Part shown: piece after piece, positions 1 to 10,761 of the stretch
Numbering within the stretch: the stretch's first letter is position 1
How the letters are laid out: each line of letters begins with the position of its first letter
DNA from: Triops longicaudatus
Lineage: Eukaryota > Arthropoda > Branchiopoda > Notostraca > Triopsidae
Direction: 5' to 3'
Assembly (NCBI GenBank): GCA_022885665.1
Contig: JAGQDJ010000030.1
Span: 310,001 to 374,000, forward strand
DNA length: 64,000 nucleotides
Program-made: the position numbers and the translations under genes
Notes under the pieces: generated by a model
Databases searched by the model: none
What the model was told of the DNA's origin: nothing
Seen by the model: only the letters and a program-made list of their open reading frames with translations

Positions 1-1972
1 GATTTTTGTTTCGTTTTTTTTTTAAGATAAAAAAAGAGGGTGGGAATCATTTAGTTAAATGAGAACCAGCTCAGAAAACATAAGAAGCCACTTAGGCCAG
101 TTACCTCCCTTCACTTCCGAGTCCTGTTTTTGGGTTTCGAAGGTCTAGCAAAAACCACGGGAGAGAAACGAGGGTGGTTTACCCGGTTGGGGCTACTTCT
201 GACCCCCCTTTACACCGTGTAAATGAAAACCAGACCTAAAACGGCAAACGTCGCGATCCAGTAGGAAAAAGGGACAGGAACGGGTCTTTTATGAATGAAT
301 GAAACTGTAAACCACCCAAAAGTAGCGTCATGTCTTTTAAAAAGTGGCAAGGAGGAAAGGTGGCCGACGGTGGTAACGAAGTCCGGCGCCTGGACGCTGT
401 CTCTTGGTCTCGCGTATAATACAAATTCTTTCAGCTTTAGGCAAAAGAAGCACCTAAAGTTGCTTGAGAGGAGTTTGAAGAGGGTGAAACCAGTTCATTG
501 ATGCGTTGAGGGTGGGCATGATTGAGAAGGCCAACGAGGAAGCTCAAATTCGTGTTCTGGCTCCTGAGTCGGATACTCGCCAGCCTCCGAGACTAACTTA
601 ACCTAAAGCAAACATATTTAACACCACACACGCGGCCAATTGGTTTGCGGTTGCTCGGCTGCCGGAAACGGCGCCGACATTGAACATGCGCCGATATTTC
701 GTCAGCTTTAACTAAAGAATGTGCAGTGTTACGAATGCAAATTTGCTCATTGTTGCGAGAAAGTTTCACCGAATTCGAGCGTTGATATTTTATTTATTAC
801 TGCACATTTTCTTTGCACATTTGTTTTATTTTCTATACATTTTTATTTTAATATAATATTATTATATTTAATTTTTATTTCTAATATACTTTAAACTATA
901 CGAAGCATTTTCTGGGATACTTTAAAGCACATTAGTGTTATATCTTATGAAGCCGTCACCTTCCTTAAGAATTGAATCATTTTTTCATAATATTTTTTAT
1001 TTTCAATGTATGACATTGTTAGAATTATTTAATTCAAATATATGCAATACGTATGTTGATTTATTGTAAAAGATACTTTCGTTATTTTCGATTCTAATCG
1101 TGTAGGAATTTATTGCTTGTAGTCTTGTTTTATTTTCGTTTGTGTATAGTACAGTTGTTGTCGTGTATTTTTATAGATCACTTGTTACATTAGAAGCCAT
1201 TTATGCGATTTGTTATTTATAATCTCTTATTTTATTTTATATTTTCTTGTTTTTTATTATAACTTTTTTATTGTTATTATTATTATTTATTTATTTATTT
1301 ATTTTTCACTTTGTGTTCAAGTGTGTTTGGTTCGAGTTAGTAAAATGAGATGAGGAAGTAGCTGCTTAAGAAAAGCAAGTTTGGGGAGTTTTTTTAAAAG
1401 GACTTTAGAAAAAAGAGGTGATTAATTATCTCTTGAGGAAGCTGAAGCTGCGTTGAGTGCATTTGGGGTGGGGAGAGTTTCTTTCCGTGTGTAAAATAAT
1501 AGCTTTGGAGTATTATGATCTAGTGCGTGGCGCTGAGGCATGATTAATGAGCTGGTAATGGTTTTGGTGCCGTACAGACGAGCTCACACAAGTCTACACA
1601 TGTGTACACACCTTCGCCCCTCGTATTTAACAGATTAAGAGCTCTTCTAGGAGGTGTGGCAATTAAAGGAAATGACTGCACATAGGAAATCATTGCACGT
1701 GTTATTAAAACGCATGTTGCTGCATTAAAAACTGTCATAGAAATAATTCGCGACTTACAGAAATAACTTTCGCTTTAAAGTCAAGCTTATTATAGTTGGA
1801 TATTTTATTACATTTTCGAGTTTGCACTAATATGTTTTAAAGACTTGGAATGCCTGGAATAATATTTATTTTTTATTTAGCGAAGATTTTGCATAATAAA
1901 CTAATGCAAGCTTTTTACTTCATGCAAAACTTTTTTAAGTGAATATCGATTTTTTTATTTAATTTGAAATAG
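1..1972. other. Upstream flank or intron of the neurobeachin gene; no gene recognised
   Basis: No exon of the preceding BEACH-domain sequence is visible here, so this is probably intron if the neurobeachin gene continues to the left. Positions 1-720 are more GC-rich than the AT-rich 780-1970. An open stretch at 488-600 ends with a stop and reads as a short charged peptide (MIEKANEEAQIRVLAPES), but its acceptor is poor and I do not recognise it. Nothing else coding is seen. Confidence 0.4.
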
Positions 1973-2190
1973 GTCCTGAAGCTATCCGGGCTACAAACGT
2001 CTTCTATTACCTGACTTACGAAGGCAGTGTCGATTTAGAGTCCATTGCTGATCCCATTATGAGAGAAGTATGTAATCTTTCTAATATTTCAGCTTATCTT
2101 GTTGCAGATTCAGTAGAAGCTCGTTATAACGAATTCCTTTTGTAATGTACTGTCGGCCAATGTAGTCACATTTCAGTGTCCGGAGTCATG

Positions 2191-2258
<68 letters not shown>

Positions 2259-5200
2259 TATTATTATTATTATTATTATTTTGTGTACTTATCTATTTTT
2301 TATAAAAAGCGTCTGATTTAACTTCGAACGTACCTTACAGTTTCGTTTATCCAGGGAATTCGTTATAAAGAGATTATACTGTAATTATCCATAAAATCCT
2401 AAACATACAAAATCGCAATCTTCACCCATAAACGTTAAAAATCGCAATTTGAAGGGTTTATTTTAAATTTAGTGCATTTTGTTTGTTTAGGCAGTGGAAA
2501 ATCAAATTCGCAGTTTTGGCCAAACGCCTTCGCAGCTGTTGATGGAACCTCATCCTCCTAGGAGCTCAGCTATGCACCTGGTAAGGAAACCTAGCCCAAT
2601 TTACCTTACTTTCTTTTACGATCTTAAAAACGTGCAATTGAAATACAACTCTATTTCGTTCGGTTCATTTACGTTTTAAACCCATCACAGTTCTTTTTGT
2701 GAGTATTTATACGAATAGTCCAATATATTTCAAGTGCCTAATGAAGTAATAGCACACGTGCCTTCCAATACAGAAGACAGGTGCTATGTCAACTAAGATA
2801 TAATCTTTTTTCCTACATTCAGCAACGTAAAACCACCTGTACAATAAAAGTATAATTTGATGTGTTCCATAGACGGTAGTTTCGGTTTTTGTATGTTCTT
2901 TATTTTATTGTTTGTCTTTGTAGTTTATTGTTTGTCTTTTATTTTGAAATAGTGTTGAAAAACTAAAACTGTTAAATTCCCTTGGTGTCACTTTTTCCTT
3001 TTATTTCCTTTCATTTATTTGAGGCTCAGTTGTGTAGCTGTATTTAATATATTTTTTTAACAGTCACCTATGATGTTCACGGCTCCACCTGAAGATGTTT
3101 GTATGGCAATGAAGTTTTTATCGAATGCGGCTGTGGTCCACTTGTCTGCCAACACGTACCCTCAATTGCCACTACCGTCCGTAGTTTCGGTCACGGCCAA
3201 TCAACAGTTTGCCGTCAACCGTTGGAACCCAGCCTATGCCGGTATTCTTTCCTCTAAAATCACATTTTCTCTTTGTTTTTTTATTTATCCTTGCAACGAA
3301 TTGAAGCGTAATTGTCTACGTTTTCTCAAAGAATTTTAGTCTGTTGAAATTACTTTCTGAAAAAAAAATAATAAAAATATTTTTTAGATTTTATTTTTAT
3401 TTGGTTATTATTATTATTATTAATATTATTATTATTTTGGTATCAAGGGTAGGCATATAGGCATACGTACCATCGTAAGCGTATGCATATTGATATAACA
3501 ATATTCTGTATAGTGTATTTGGACACAAAATGAAATTATTTGTTGTAATGTTGAATCGTTAATTTCAGTGGATTTCTTAGGCAACGCCAATTCTCCGAGC
3601 TTTGGAGATTCTCCGCAATCCATCATGGCCAACTTGCCGCTTTCTATGGATCCAGTTTTAGGTAATATTTTCGCCTGATTTTCTTGTATTTTCAATGCAA
3701 GAAAAGAACAAAAGATTATTATTTACGTGCTTTTGCATTGAAAATAATTTTCTTTTTCTTTGCTGTAGCATCTACAAACAGCCAAAGTGGATTTTTGGCC
3801 CGGAGACACTTGGGTGATAATTTTAGTCAGAAAGTGCGTTTGCGTTCCAATTGCTTCGTTACCACGGTCGATTCAAGATTCTTAATCGCCTGCGGCTTCT
3901 GGGATAACAGCTTCCGCGTTTTTGCCACCGACACAGGTAAAAAGATGGAAAAAGTTTAGTGAAAACCTTTAGTTTATTTAAATACTTGTCTGAAATTAAT
4001 GTAATTTTTTTAGTCTATTTGAAAACTGATATTATTGTTTTTAAATATTTTAACAAACTTAAATTTTCTGGAATATTTGTTTCATTTATTCATTTAATGT
4101 TTGTGAATAGCCAAAATCGTGCAAATCATCTACGGACATTTCGGGATCGTCACCTGCCTCAGTCGATCGGAATGTAACGTAACTTCGGATTGTTACGTCG
4201 TTTCTGGGTCCGAAGATTGTACCGTGTTGTTATGGCACTGGAATGCCCGTACTCAGACCATAGTCGGCGAGGGAGAAACGCCCACACCTAGGGCTACCTT
4301 AACTGGCCATGAATCTCCAATCACTGCTTTAGCCGTATCGGCTGAAATGGGACTTGTGGTCAGTGGCAGCCAAGGTAATCCATAATACAAAATATAAAAA
4401 CTATTGTGATTACTCCGGTAGTAAATTTGCCTAAATATTTTAGTAGTACATAAGTAGTAACTTAATAATAAATAGATACATTAACAGTAACTTAATTGAA
4501 TAAAAAGTGCGTAATGGATTAAGAAACGATTTTTTCTGTAAATAATAAGTAGACAGTATTTTTTAATATTATTTTATTCTTACTTTATTTATATTTTTTA
4601 TATTTATTTTTTACGTTTATTTATTTATTGACGTCAGGTGTCAGCCAAGCGCATTGCCGTAATAGAAAAAAATTTTCTTCAGAAAAATAAATGAAAAATT
4701 AGATACGTAAAAGAAAGACACATTCGATTAAAAAAAATTACAGATATTAATCCGCTTTTTCCGTTTATTTGCTGTTTAGGCGGTTGCGTGCTGATACATA
4801 CGACACTTGGAGACTTGTTGCGGACACTAGAGAGCCCGGTGGGTTTCAACGGGCCGCAAACTATCGTCCTTTCCCGGGAAGGGCTTGTGGCTGTGGGTTA
4901 CGATAAAGGCAACGTGGCCGCGTTTGGCTTAAACGGCAAACGATTGCGACACGTGTCTCATTCTGACAGCATACAGGTACTTAGCATATTACCTAAGTCG
5001 ACAAACAACGTAACTACTAACGATAATGAATACATTTCGTAAAAACGCGGTTCTCAATGAGTTTTTATTAATCGGATTTTTCATTTATTTATTTATGGTC
5101 ATAGTGTATGGTTTTAAGTCGCGACGGCGAGTACTTAATTACCGCTGGAGAACGAGGCATCGTGGAAGTGTGGAGACTCTTTACATTGGCCCTGTTGTAC

Positions 5201-5495
5201 GCGTACCCGGCTTGCGATAGCGGTGTCCGATCCTTGGCTTTGTCACATGATCAAAAGTAAGGCCAGCACAAACATTTTTGGTTTAATGTCCTTTCGTTAC
5301 ATTATATTTACGAGCTATTTTCCTTTTTTGTTACTGTTGGAAGTCTATTTTAAATTTTGTGCAATATTTTGCGTTAGATTTTAATATTTTCCTTGTTTTT
5401 GCAGGTATTTGATGGCTGGATTAGCGACAGGATCGATTGTAGTCCTGCATATTGACTTTAATCGCTGGCACCACGAATTTCAGCAGCGATATTGA
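1973..5495 (+). CDS. NBEA: Neurobeachin/LRBA family BEACH-WD40 protein, C-terminal nine exons
   Basis: Large scaffold protein of vesicle trafficking and PKA anchoring; only the end of the BEACH domain and the WD40 propeller lie in the window. Exons: 1973-2067, 2491-2580, 3064-3241, 3569-3661, 3769-3936, 4111-4374, 4780-4976, 5105-5256, 5405-5495. They join in frame to 441 residues. Family hallmarks are YYLTYEGSVDLESIADP and FGQTPSQLLMEPHPPRSSAM (end of BEACH), FAVNRWNPAYA, CGFWDNSFRVFATDTAK, the blade YGHFGIVTCLSRSE, and the terminal DFNRWHHEFQQRY followed by TGA. The first exon begins in phase 2 with GPEAIRATNVF, so the gene is cut at its 5' side. NBEA and LRBA cannot be separated securely; many invertebrates carry a single orthologue (rugose-like). 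Confidence 0.95.
2192..2281. repeat. (ATT)n microsatellite inside a neurobeachin intron
   Basis: About 88 bases of nearly pure ATT repeat with one interruption, within the 423-bp intron between the first two visible exons. It is flanked by partly inverted TTCGTTATA motifs at about 2122 and 2353. Confidence 0.95.
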
Positions 5496-7139
5496 GAAAC
5501 TCATGCCAAGGACGGCCACGGGATTGTCAACTTGAATTCACAAAGGAATAGCGTTGCTCAAACAAACAAGTCGGACTTGGCAATAAAATGCTAGCTGATT
5601 TTTTGCGTCTAGAAGTAGCCAATATTAAACCTGAGGAAATTCTTCGATGGAACAAGGAAGATAAAGGAAAGAGATCATTGAGCGACTCAGCGAGTCCTCG
5701 TTTTTTTATTTTTGTTCTTTTTTTGGGGGGTTGTACTTCGCCTAGCAATTTCTCTAATCGCAAAAAAAAATCTTTCGTGGTAGCTATTTTTCTTATTTTT
5801 TTGCTCGGCTTTTTGGCGGGCAGTAATTACGAAATTTTCGTGATGCACAGTTTTTCAAGCTTTTTTTTATAACAGAGTGTTAATGAGCTCCTCCATTCCC
5901 TGGACACGCCCCCCACTTTAACTAGTTACCATAGCAATTGTGTGAGAAAACTTTGCATTCCATTAGTTACGTTAGTGGTCCTTGGAAATTTTTCTTTTCG
6001 AATTTCTTTTTTTGTAGTTTAAGTAGCAGCTCTAGTCAAGAATATGAGTTGTGGGATTTTCTAATCCTTGTAGTTTCATTCCCTTTTTTAAATTAATTTG
6101 GAGAGTTAGGATTTTAACACTCATGCATCTTCGTATGTTGTCATTCATGATTTTTTTGCACGCGATGCTTTCGTGCTTATGATTAGCATCAGAATGGAAT
6201 AATAAACTAATAAAATTAACTACTTGCTGACGCATTGTCTACATTGATCTACACAAGATGTGGTAAGAAAGTTAAAAAGATTTTGAATTTCGGCAATGTA
6301 AGTATCCTATGTCATGGAGAATACTCGAACATTTGCGACCAAAACTGCGCCTGTTCCAAAAGCGATAAACTTCGGTAGGATTACAAAATACACTGTCACA
6401 GCTAATTTGACATTTTCTTTCTTCGTCGAAATGTTTAATATTGTTGATTATACCTTAGAAAAAAATGGGTTTTATTCGAAGCTTTAACACAACAGCGGAC
6501 GCAAGTCATTGAGATTTTTCTTAACAAAGCAACGATTTTTTTTTACTGCGTTGTTATTTTCAAATTGCATGTAACTTGTTTATTGAACACACGTATTTTA
6601 TCCAATACATTGCTCTGAACTTGAAATTTTGTCGTCCTATTTTTCAAATCATCGAATTGCGAACAAACTAGTAGATAAGGGAACTTTAATTATTAAATAA
6701 TCGGCACGAGAACGCCCCAGTCTCGAGTGCATGAGCTTCAGAAAGACACTCACCGGCAAAAGAAATGAATAATGCAAAAGATTTCGTCTAAAAACACAAT
6801 AATGAAATTCTGTATACCTAATTTGGTGTTTGAGTGACCATGTCAGCAACTTTATTTCTGCCAACCTTAATGGTTTTCAAGTATAGGCAAAGATATCCGT
6901 TATTCATAAGTGGCCCGTTTATGGCTAATACTCCAATTAACCACGTGTTTGCATATGCAAACTAAGTTTTAGAAATTATTCTTCTCGGCACGACGATTCC
7001 GAATCTGTAAGAATTTTTGCGCTAGTCCTTCAAATAAGCGAAAAAACTGAGCTTGAATGTGAAATTATGCCCTGGGGGCGTCTCAGGAGCCAAAAATGTT
7101 GAAATCCCATTAGGAATAACATGGGAAAAAGTGCGATAC
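5496..7139. other. Intergenic, no gene seen
   Basis: Apart from the neurobeachin 3' UTR and poly(A) signal, I find no spliceable coding exons on either strand. Open frames here are short, AT-biased and lack splice context. Confidence 0.5.
5582..5587 (+). terminator. Poly(A) signal AATAAA of the neurobeachin gene
   Basis: Canonical hexamer 87 nt after the neurobeachin stop codon. An open frame starting at 5588 (94 codons, hydrophobic) begins right after it and is more likely chance sequence than a gene. Confidence 0.6.
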
Positions 7140-7376
7140 ACGATGCTTTTCGAGGTCTCGTTCACCCTTTCCTTTCCGTTTTCCTGCTTCCCATGCTGTT
7201 TCCAGTGGTACTCTTGATAATTCCAGTTTATTGGGATATACCAGGTAACATAGGTGGCATGACAGGGCATAGTCAGTGACTTTACCTCTGAAAAACCAAA
7301 CTTCAGACATGGGAGATTCGAACCCACGACCTTGCGATCCCAAGTCTGAGACTTAGACCGCTCGGCCATTGCACTT
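7140..7376 (-). mobile_element. tRNA-derived SINE, copy 1
   Basis: On the minus strand the element begins with a tRNA-like head: an RNA polymerase III A box (TGGCCGAGCGGTC, about 7352-7364) and a B box (GGTTCGAATC, about 7315-7324), spaced as in a tRNA. The ends do not pair as an acceptor stem, so it is not a functional tRNA. It is followed by a roughly 150-base body. The body is shared, diverged but clearly alignable, with the copy at 7523-7764 (for example TTCCCATGCTG and GTTCACCC motifs on the plus strand). Boundaries are approximate and no target-site duplication was confirmed. Confidence 0.8.
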
Positions 7377-7522
7377 GCTTTACACCGTGCTTGTTTGAAA
7401 TCCATAAGGTACAAATGATGTATTACAGACGCAATTTGTCACAGGTGACAGCTGGTACTGTTCTTTGCTTATTTTCAGGTTCATATTTCATATAATAAAA
7501 TAGAAAAATTCATTATTTACAT

Positions 7523-7764
7523 CATGCTTTTTAAGACCGCGTTCACCCCTTCCTGTCCCTTGTCTTGCTTCCCATGCTGCTTCCTGTTGTACTTTCGGTA
7601 TTTCATTTTATTGAATTGATACCAAGTACCATAGGAAGCAGCATGGGATGCACGACAGGGGATAGGTAATACAATTTTCGCAGAAAAACCAAACCTGTAG
7701 AACAGGGTTTTGAATCCACGACATCAAGATCTAGACCAAGATTTTAACCGCTTGACTATAAAGC
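7523..7764 (-). mobile_element. tRNA-derived SINE, copy 2 (older, degraded head)
   Basis: Same order of blocks as copy 1, in the same orientation: GTTCACCCCTTCCTGTCCC, CTTCCCATGCTGCTTCCTG, AGAAAAACCAAACCTG, then a degraded tRNA-like head. The head keeps only partial A- and B-box matches (TTTTGAATCCACGAC on the plus strand), so this copy is probably the older insertion. Confidence 0.7.
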
Positions 7765-8027
7765 TTTCTGTATTGCGTTTCCATCAGCTACTTCACTGAC
7801 ATGCAAAAGGTGCTGTAGCACGCAATTCTGTCAAGCAAAAAATCTCTTCTTCTGGAAATTCTGGATTGCTTGACGTCTTTAAATAGCACTCAAGTTCAAA
7901 TCAAACTAAAAAAATATGTTTTCCTCACATGCCAGACTTTATACCCCAAAATTTATGGGCCAAAGCAAAATTTGAATCAGACGCTCAGTGTTTTCCAAGC
8001 ATTTTGACTCCAGTGCCCAAATATCGC

Positions 8028-8222
8028 TTACGAGAATTCGTTTTTAACTGTAACCATACGTTCCGGAAAATCAGTGCTACGAAACTGTGGCAATAGAGAA
8101 AAGAAGGAAAATCGTCGTAGGTGCGGGTAGCATGGTTTGCCGGTACTTAGGTCGCGCGGAATGAGCAGCTGCGGTTGCGTTACGATGACGTAAAGATGTC
8201 TAAATGCTTCCAAATGGTATCT
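8028..8222 (-). pseudogene. ANAPC1: Orphan exon of anaphase-promoting complex subunit 1 (APC1), fragment
   Basis: After a good acceptor (TTTTCTTGTGTAG at 8223-8235), the minus strand encodes YHLEAFRHLYVIVTQPQ and then LLIPRDLSTGKPCY. This closely matches the APC1 C-terminal segment that in human reads YHLQALRHLYVLAAEPR, LLVPVDVDTNTPCY. After PCY the frame stays open to 8028, but the sequence no longer looks like APC1 and no donor follows the conserved part. None of the neighbouring APC1 exons is present within several kb on either side. I read it as a detached exon fragment rather than a gene; a missed exon of a gene with very large introns is less likely, because another gene's 3' end lies at 8314. 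Confidence 0.7.
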
Positions 8223-8313
8223 ACACAAGAAAAGACAAAACCAATCAAAAATATGCTTTATTAATTTATTGAGAAAATCACTGCGTTAACTTTTTTACCT
8301 AGTAGCAATGCAA

Positions 8314-8612
8314 TTAGCCATCTTGGGCATCGAAACGTGGTCTCTTCCACGCATTCCAGAACGTGTTTTTGCGTTTTCCGGTGGGTAGTTCGTCAAAGTA
8401 GCTCTGGATGCTTCCATATTGTTCTCCAGAAGCGTCAAACGGAACAGGTGTCGGAATTTCGTACAAGTCGTTCAGCAACGCCGTCTGAAAAGTAAAGTAA
8501 AATATTAAAATAAAATAACTAAAAATACTAGAAATGTGCAACGTAGGACGAAGCTCAACTTACAGGGTCCCATTTCTTCGTAATGGCTCTAAGACGTAGT
8601 AAATCGGGCCAA
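8314..8612 (-). CDS. Unrecognised gene 3' end, two exons
   Basis: Two exons join cleanly: 8612-8564 (acceptor TTACAG, donor GTAAGT, encoding WPDLLRLRAITKKWDP) and 8484-8314 (acceptor TTTTCAG, 56 residues, Asn/Phe-rich end NTFWNAWKRPRFDAQDG, stop TAA). A poly(A)-like AATAAA on the minus strand follows near 8260. The first exon starts in phase 2, so more exons are needed upstream. I do not recognise the family; WPDLLRLRAITKKWDP is only faintly like the end of FAD-linked oxidases. The upstream pieces at 8717-8944 and 9931-9975 may or may not belong to it. Confidence 0.5.
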
Positions 8613-8716
8613 CTGTAACCAATTGCTTATAAATAAGTTCCACAGCCTCGTTAGATTAAAAAAGCTTTCCAACATGTGACGTGCTGCGGCTTTTAGGTAT
8701 CGAATCGTTGGAATTT

Positions 8717-8944
8717 TCAGTCACAAAAACTGGAGAGGCAGACTTCTTCTTCGATACTGGTTCGGCTGGAGCCACTGGCGCCACTGTCACTACCGGCATC
8801 GCTCAATGGCTCCTTAAAGCTTCTATTGCTGTTGGTATGCGTTGACATTGCTCTTTCAATAGCTTCTTCGATTTGGATAGACTCAGATGGATTTCTTAGC
8901 ACTTTCAAGGACGAAAGCAACTTTTGTTCGATAGCGAATCGTTT
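8717..8944 (-). CDS. Candidate exon, charged then Ser/Gly-rich, unrecognised
   Basis: Preceded by acceptor ACGGTGCAG, the minus strand is open for 75 codons: a helical charged part (KRFAIEQKLLSSLKVL, then SIQIEEAIERAM) followed by a Ser/Gly/Asp stretch (DAGSDSGAS) and stop. From about 8801 a second minus-strand frame is also open (MPVVTVAPVAPAEPVSKK onward to about 8662), so the true C-terminus is uncertain. It could be the last exon of a broken gene. The reading is plausible but unsupported by homology. Confidence 0.3.
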   Translation of the reverse strand, partial: KRFAIEQKLLSSLKVLRNPSESIQIEEAIERAMSTHTNSNRSFKEPLSDAGSDSGASGSSRTSIEEEVCLSSFCD

Positions 8945-9220
8945 CTGCACCGTACGAAGTAGTTATCTAAGAAAAAAGGTATTTAGTTACTATTTCACAC
9001 GGCTTGAGATATATAAGCTTAGGCTTTATTTAGGGCGCGGAATTATTGAAAACCTATCGAAGAGAAATTTTGCACACGCACGCGAAAACTTTTGAAGGTT
9101 TGCTATTCACATTTAGCACTTTATGGTCGACATTTTCAGAGAAGAGTGAGAAACCAATTTTGAAAAGATTCCGGAAGCTTAGAGAAGCAAGACGTCACAC
9201 TGCAATATAGTAATAACACA

Positions 9221-9221
9221 T

Positions 9222-9290
<69 letters not shown>

Positions 9291-9480
9291 GTAATAGTAA
9301 TAATAATAGTAACAGTAATAGTGATAAAAACATTAATAACACATTTAATAATAATAATATTAATAATGATACTAATAGTAGTAAAAATAGTAATCATATC
9401 AGTAAGTAATAAGAAAGGCAATAGAGAAAGTAGAATGAAAAAAAAAATAAGTAGTAATAGTAGTAGTAGTAAAAAAATAA
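9221..9480. repeat. (AAT)n microsatellite and degenerate AAT/AGT extension
   Basis: Near-perfect AAT repeat from about 9221 to 9289, passing into imperfect AAT/AGT/GTA triplets up to about 9490. Leucine- and isoleucine-rich open frames across it are artefacts of the repeat. Confidence 0.95.
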
Positions 9481-9503
9481 TAATAATAATGATAACAAAA
9501 ACT

Positions 9504-9763
9504 CGTTTTCACGCCGATATACACTGTTTAATTGAAAAAACATCGATAGTCAAAATCTAGAAGAACCTATCTACAAGAGCCCGTTCTCTTATATGAGGGG
9601 TCTATCTTACATCCAGGTCTTCCCCAAAAACCCCTTTTCACTCCAATATACACAGTTAATTGAAATAAATCGATAGACAAAATCTAATAGAACACAAAAG
9701 AATCGGAAAGAACCTATCTACAAGAGCCCGTTCTCTTATATGAGGGGTCTCTCTTATATCAGG
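9504..9763. repeat. Imperfect tandem duplication, about 130-147 bp unit
   Basis: Unit 1 (about 9504-9617) and unit 2 (about 9632-9763) share TTTTCAC, ATATACAC, TTAATTGAAA, ATCGATAG and a long identical core. The core is at 9562-9603 and again at 9709-9750 (starts AGAACCTATCTACAAGAGCC). Unit 2 carries an insertion of roughly 18 bases before the core. Confidence 0.85.
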
Positions 9764-9930
9764 GCATTATGTTTGCTGTCAAACTTGCTTGTCGTGCGAA
9801 AAACATGGGAAACTCTTCCGGACCATAGCTCCAAAACGGCTAGTCTGATTCTCATGATTTTGGTGTCAATTTTTTTTTTTTTAATCTACTTTGTGGTACC
9901 CAAGAATGATCGATAAATTTAAAAACTTAC

Positions 9931-9975
9931 GGTATTCGCGTCCACCCGTGTTCTGGGTCACTTGTACCTCGTAAG
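9931..9975 (-). CDS. Candidate small exon YEVQVTQNTGGREY, possible PX-like strand
   Basis: Bounded by acceptor TGCTGACAG and donor GTAAGT on the minus strand. The peptide resembles the first strands of PX domains (YEVxVxQ...GREY) but is too short to assign. The same frame continues upstream with LACYPVPDPEDLVAIGQASG interrupted by one TAA before ILLTA. That suggests either an intron border or a decayed coding sequence. Confidence 0.3.
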
Positions 9976-10089
9976 CTGTCAGCAAGATTTAGCCACTTGC
10001 TTGACCAATTGCCACCAAATCTTCGGGATCAGGAACAGGATAACAAGCCAAACATTTAGCACAAACACATTTCAATATAGTACGATAAG

Positions 10090-10370
10090 ATTAGCTTATG
10101 TCGTTTAGGACAACTGAATCCAAGGACGAAACAAAAAATCGTCGGGAACTCCGTGTAATTAAGAACCGATTTAAGTATCCCAATGGAACAGATTCGCCGA
10201 CTTGGACACTTGGATACAACGAATGGACACCGAATTTGCAGTTTATTATTTTGGACTATATTCCTTTTGAGTTCGTCGATATGGAAAGAAAACTCACTTC
10301 TTCACCCAATGTCACAAAGTACCTTTCGACGAGGTGGCATACATCACTTCTACTCTAGCTGACATAACTT
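10090..10370 (-). pseudogene. Possible decayed coding sequence, unidentified
   Basis: On the minus strand a frame reads VTLGEEVSFLSISTNSKG, one stop, then FGVHSLYPSVQVGESVPLG and on to a stop, with codon usage more protein-like than the surroundings. An 86-codon frame is open on the plus strand over the same bases. No family is recognised; I treat it as a possible pseudogene fragment only. Confidence 0.2.
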
Positions 10371-10673
10371 GCTATGAAAAGGTTCAGCAATGAAACGACT
10401 GTATTTTTTTGCACGCACACAAGATGTTTTGCTTCCCAAGCCGAACCCAAGCATTGCATAGCCACCTAGCGGTCAGAATGGCTAAAGTGGCGCGACGATC
10501 AAATCTGTTGTCAAGCTCTTATTTCGGGAACACCACAGTCGAAGAATTCTACGGCAAATTAGGCTTTGTGTAAATAAAAAAGGAAGTGGGTACTCTAGAA
10601 GACTCAAAATCCTATTTTGCGCGTGTCTTCTAGTGTCTTCCTAGAATTAATTTACTTGTTTTATACACTATTA

Positions 10674-10761
10674 TCCGGCCACGACTTCTTCTTATCCGGT
10701 CACTTTCCCTGATCCGGTCATGGTTACCTTTTAGCCGGCCACGACTTCCTCTTATCCGGTC
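10674..10761. repeat. Short tandem repeat cluster built on CCGGTCA/CCGGCCA
   Basis: A block reading CCGGCCACGACTTCTTCTTA then TCCGGTCA recurs about 58 bp further on with one change. A further GATCCGGTCA lies between the two. Five CCGG-centred octamers fall within 88 bp of otherwise AT-rich sequence. Confidence 0.7.

Noticed and set aside
5588..5872. 94-codon hydrophobic frame right after the neurobeachin poly(A) signal
   Set aside because: Starts at the poly(A) signal, biased composition, no splice or family support; likely 3' flank.
7301..7376. Functional tRNA gene on the minus strand
   Set aside because: A and B boxes are good, but the acceptor stem does not pair and the body continues as a SINE.
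9136..9560. Poly-Leu and poly-Ile open frames
   Set aside because: Pure artefacts of the AAT microsatellite.
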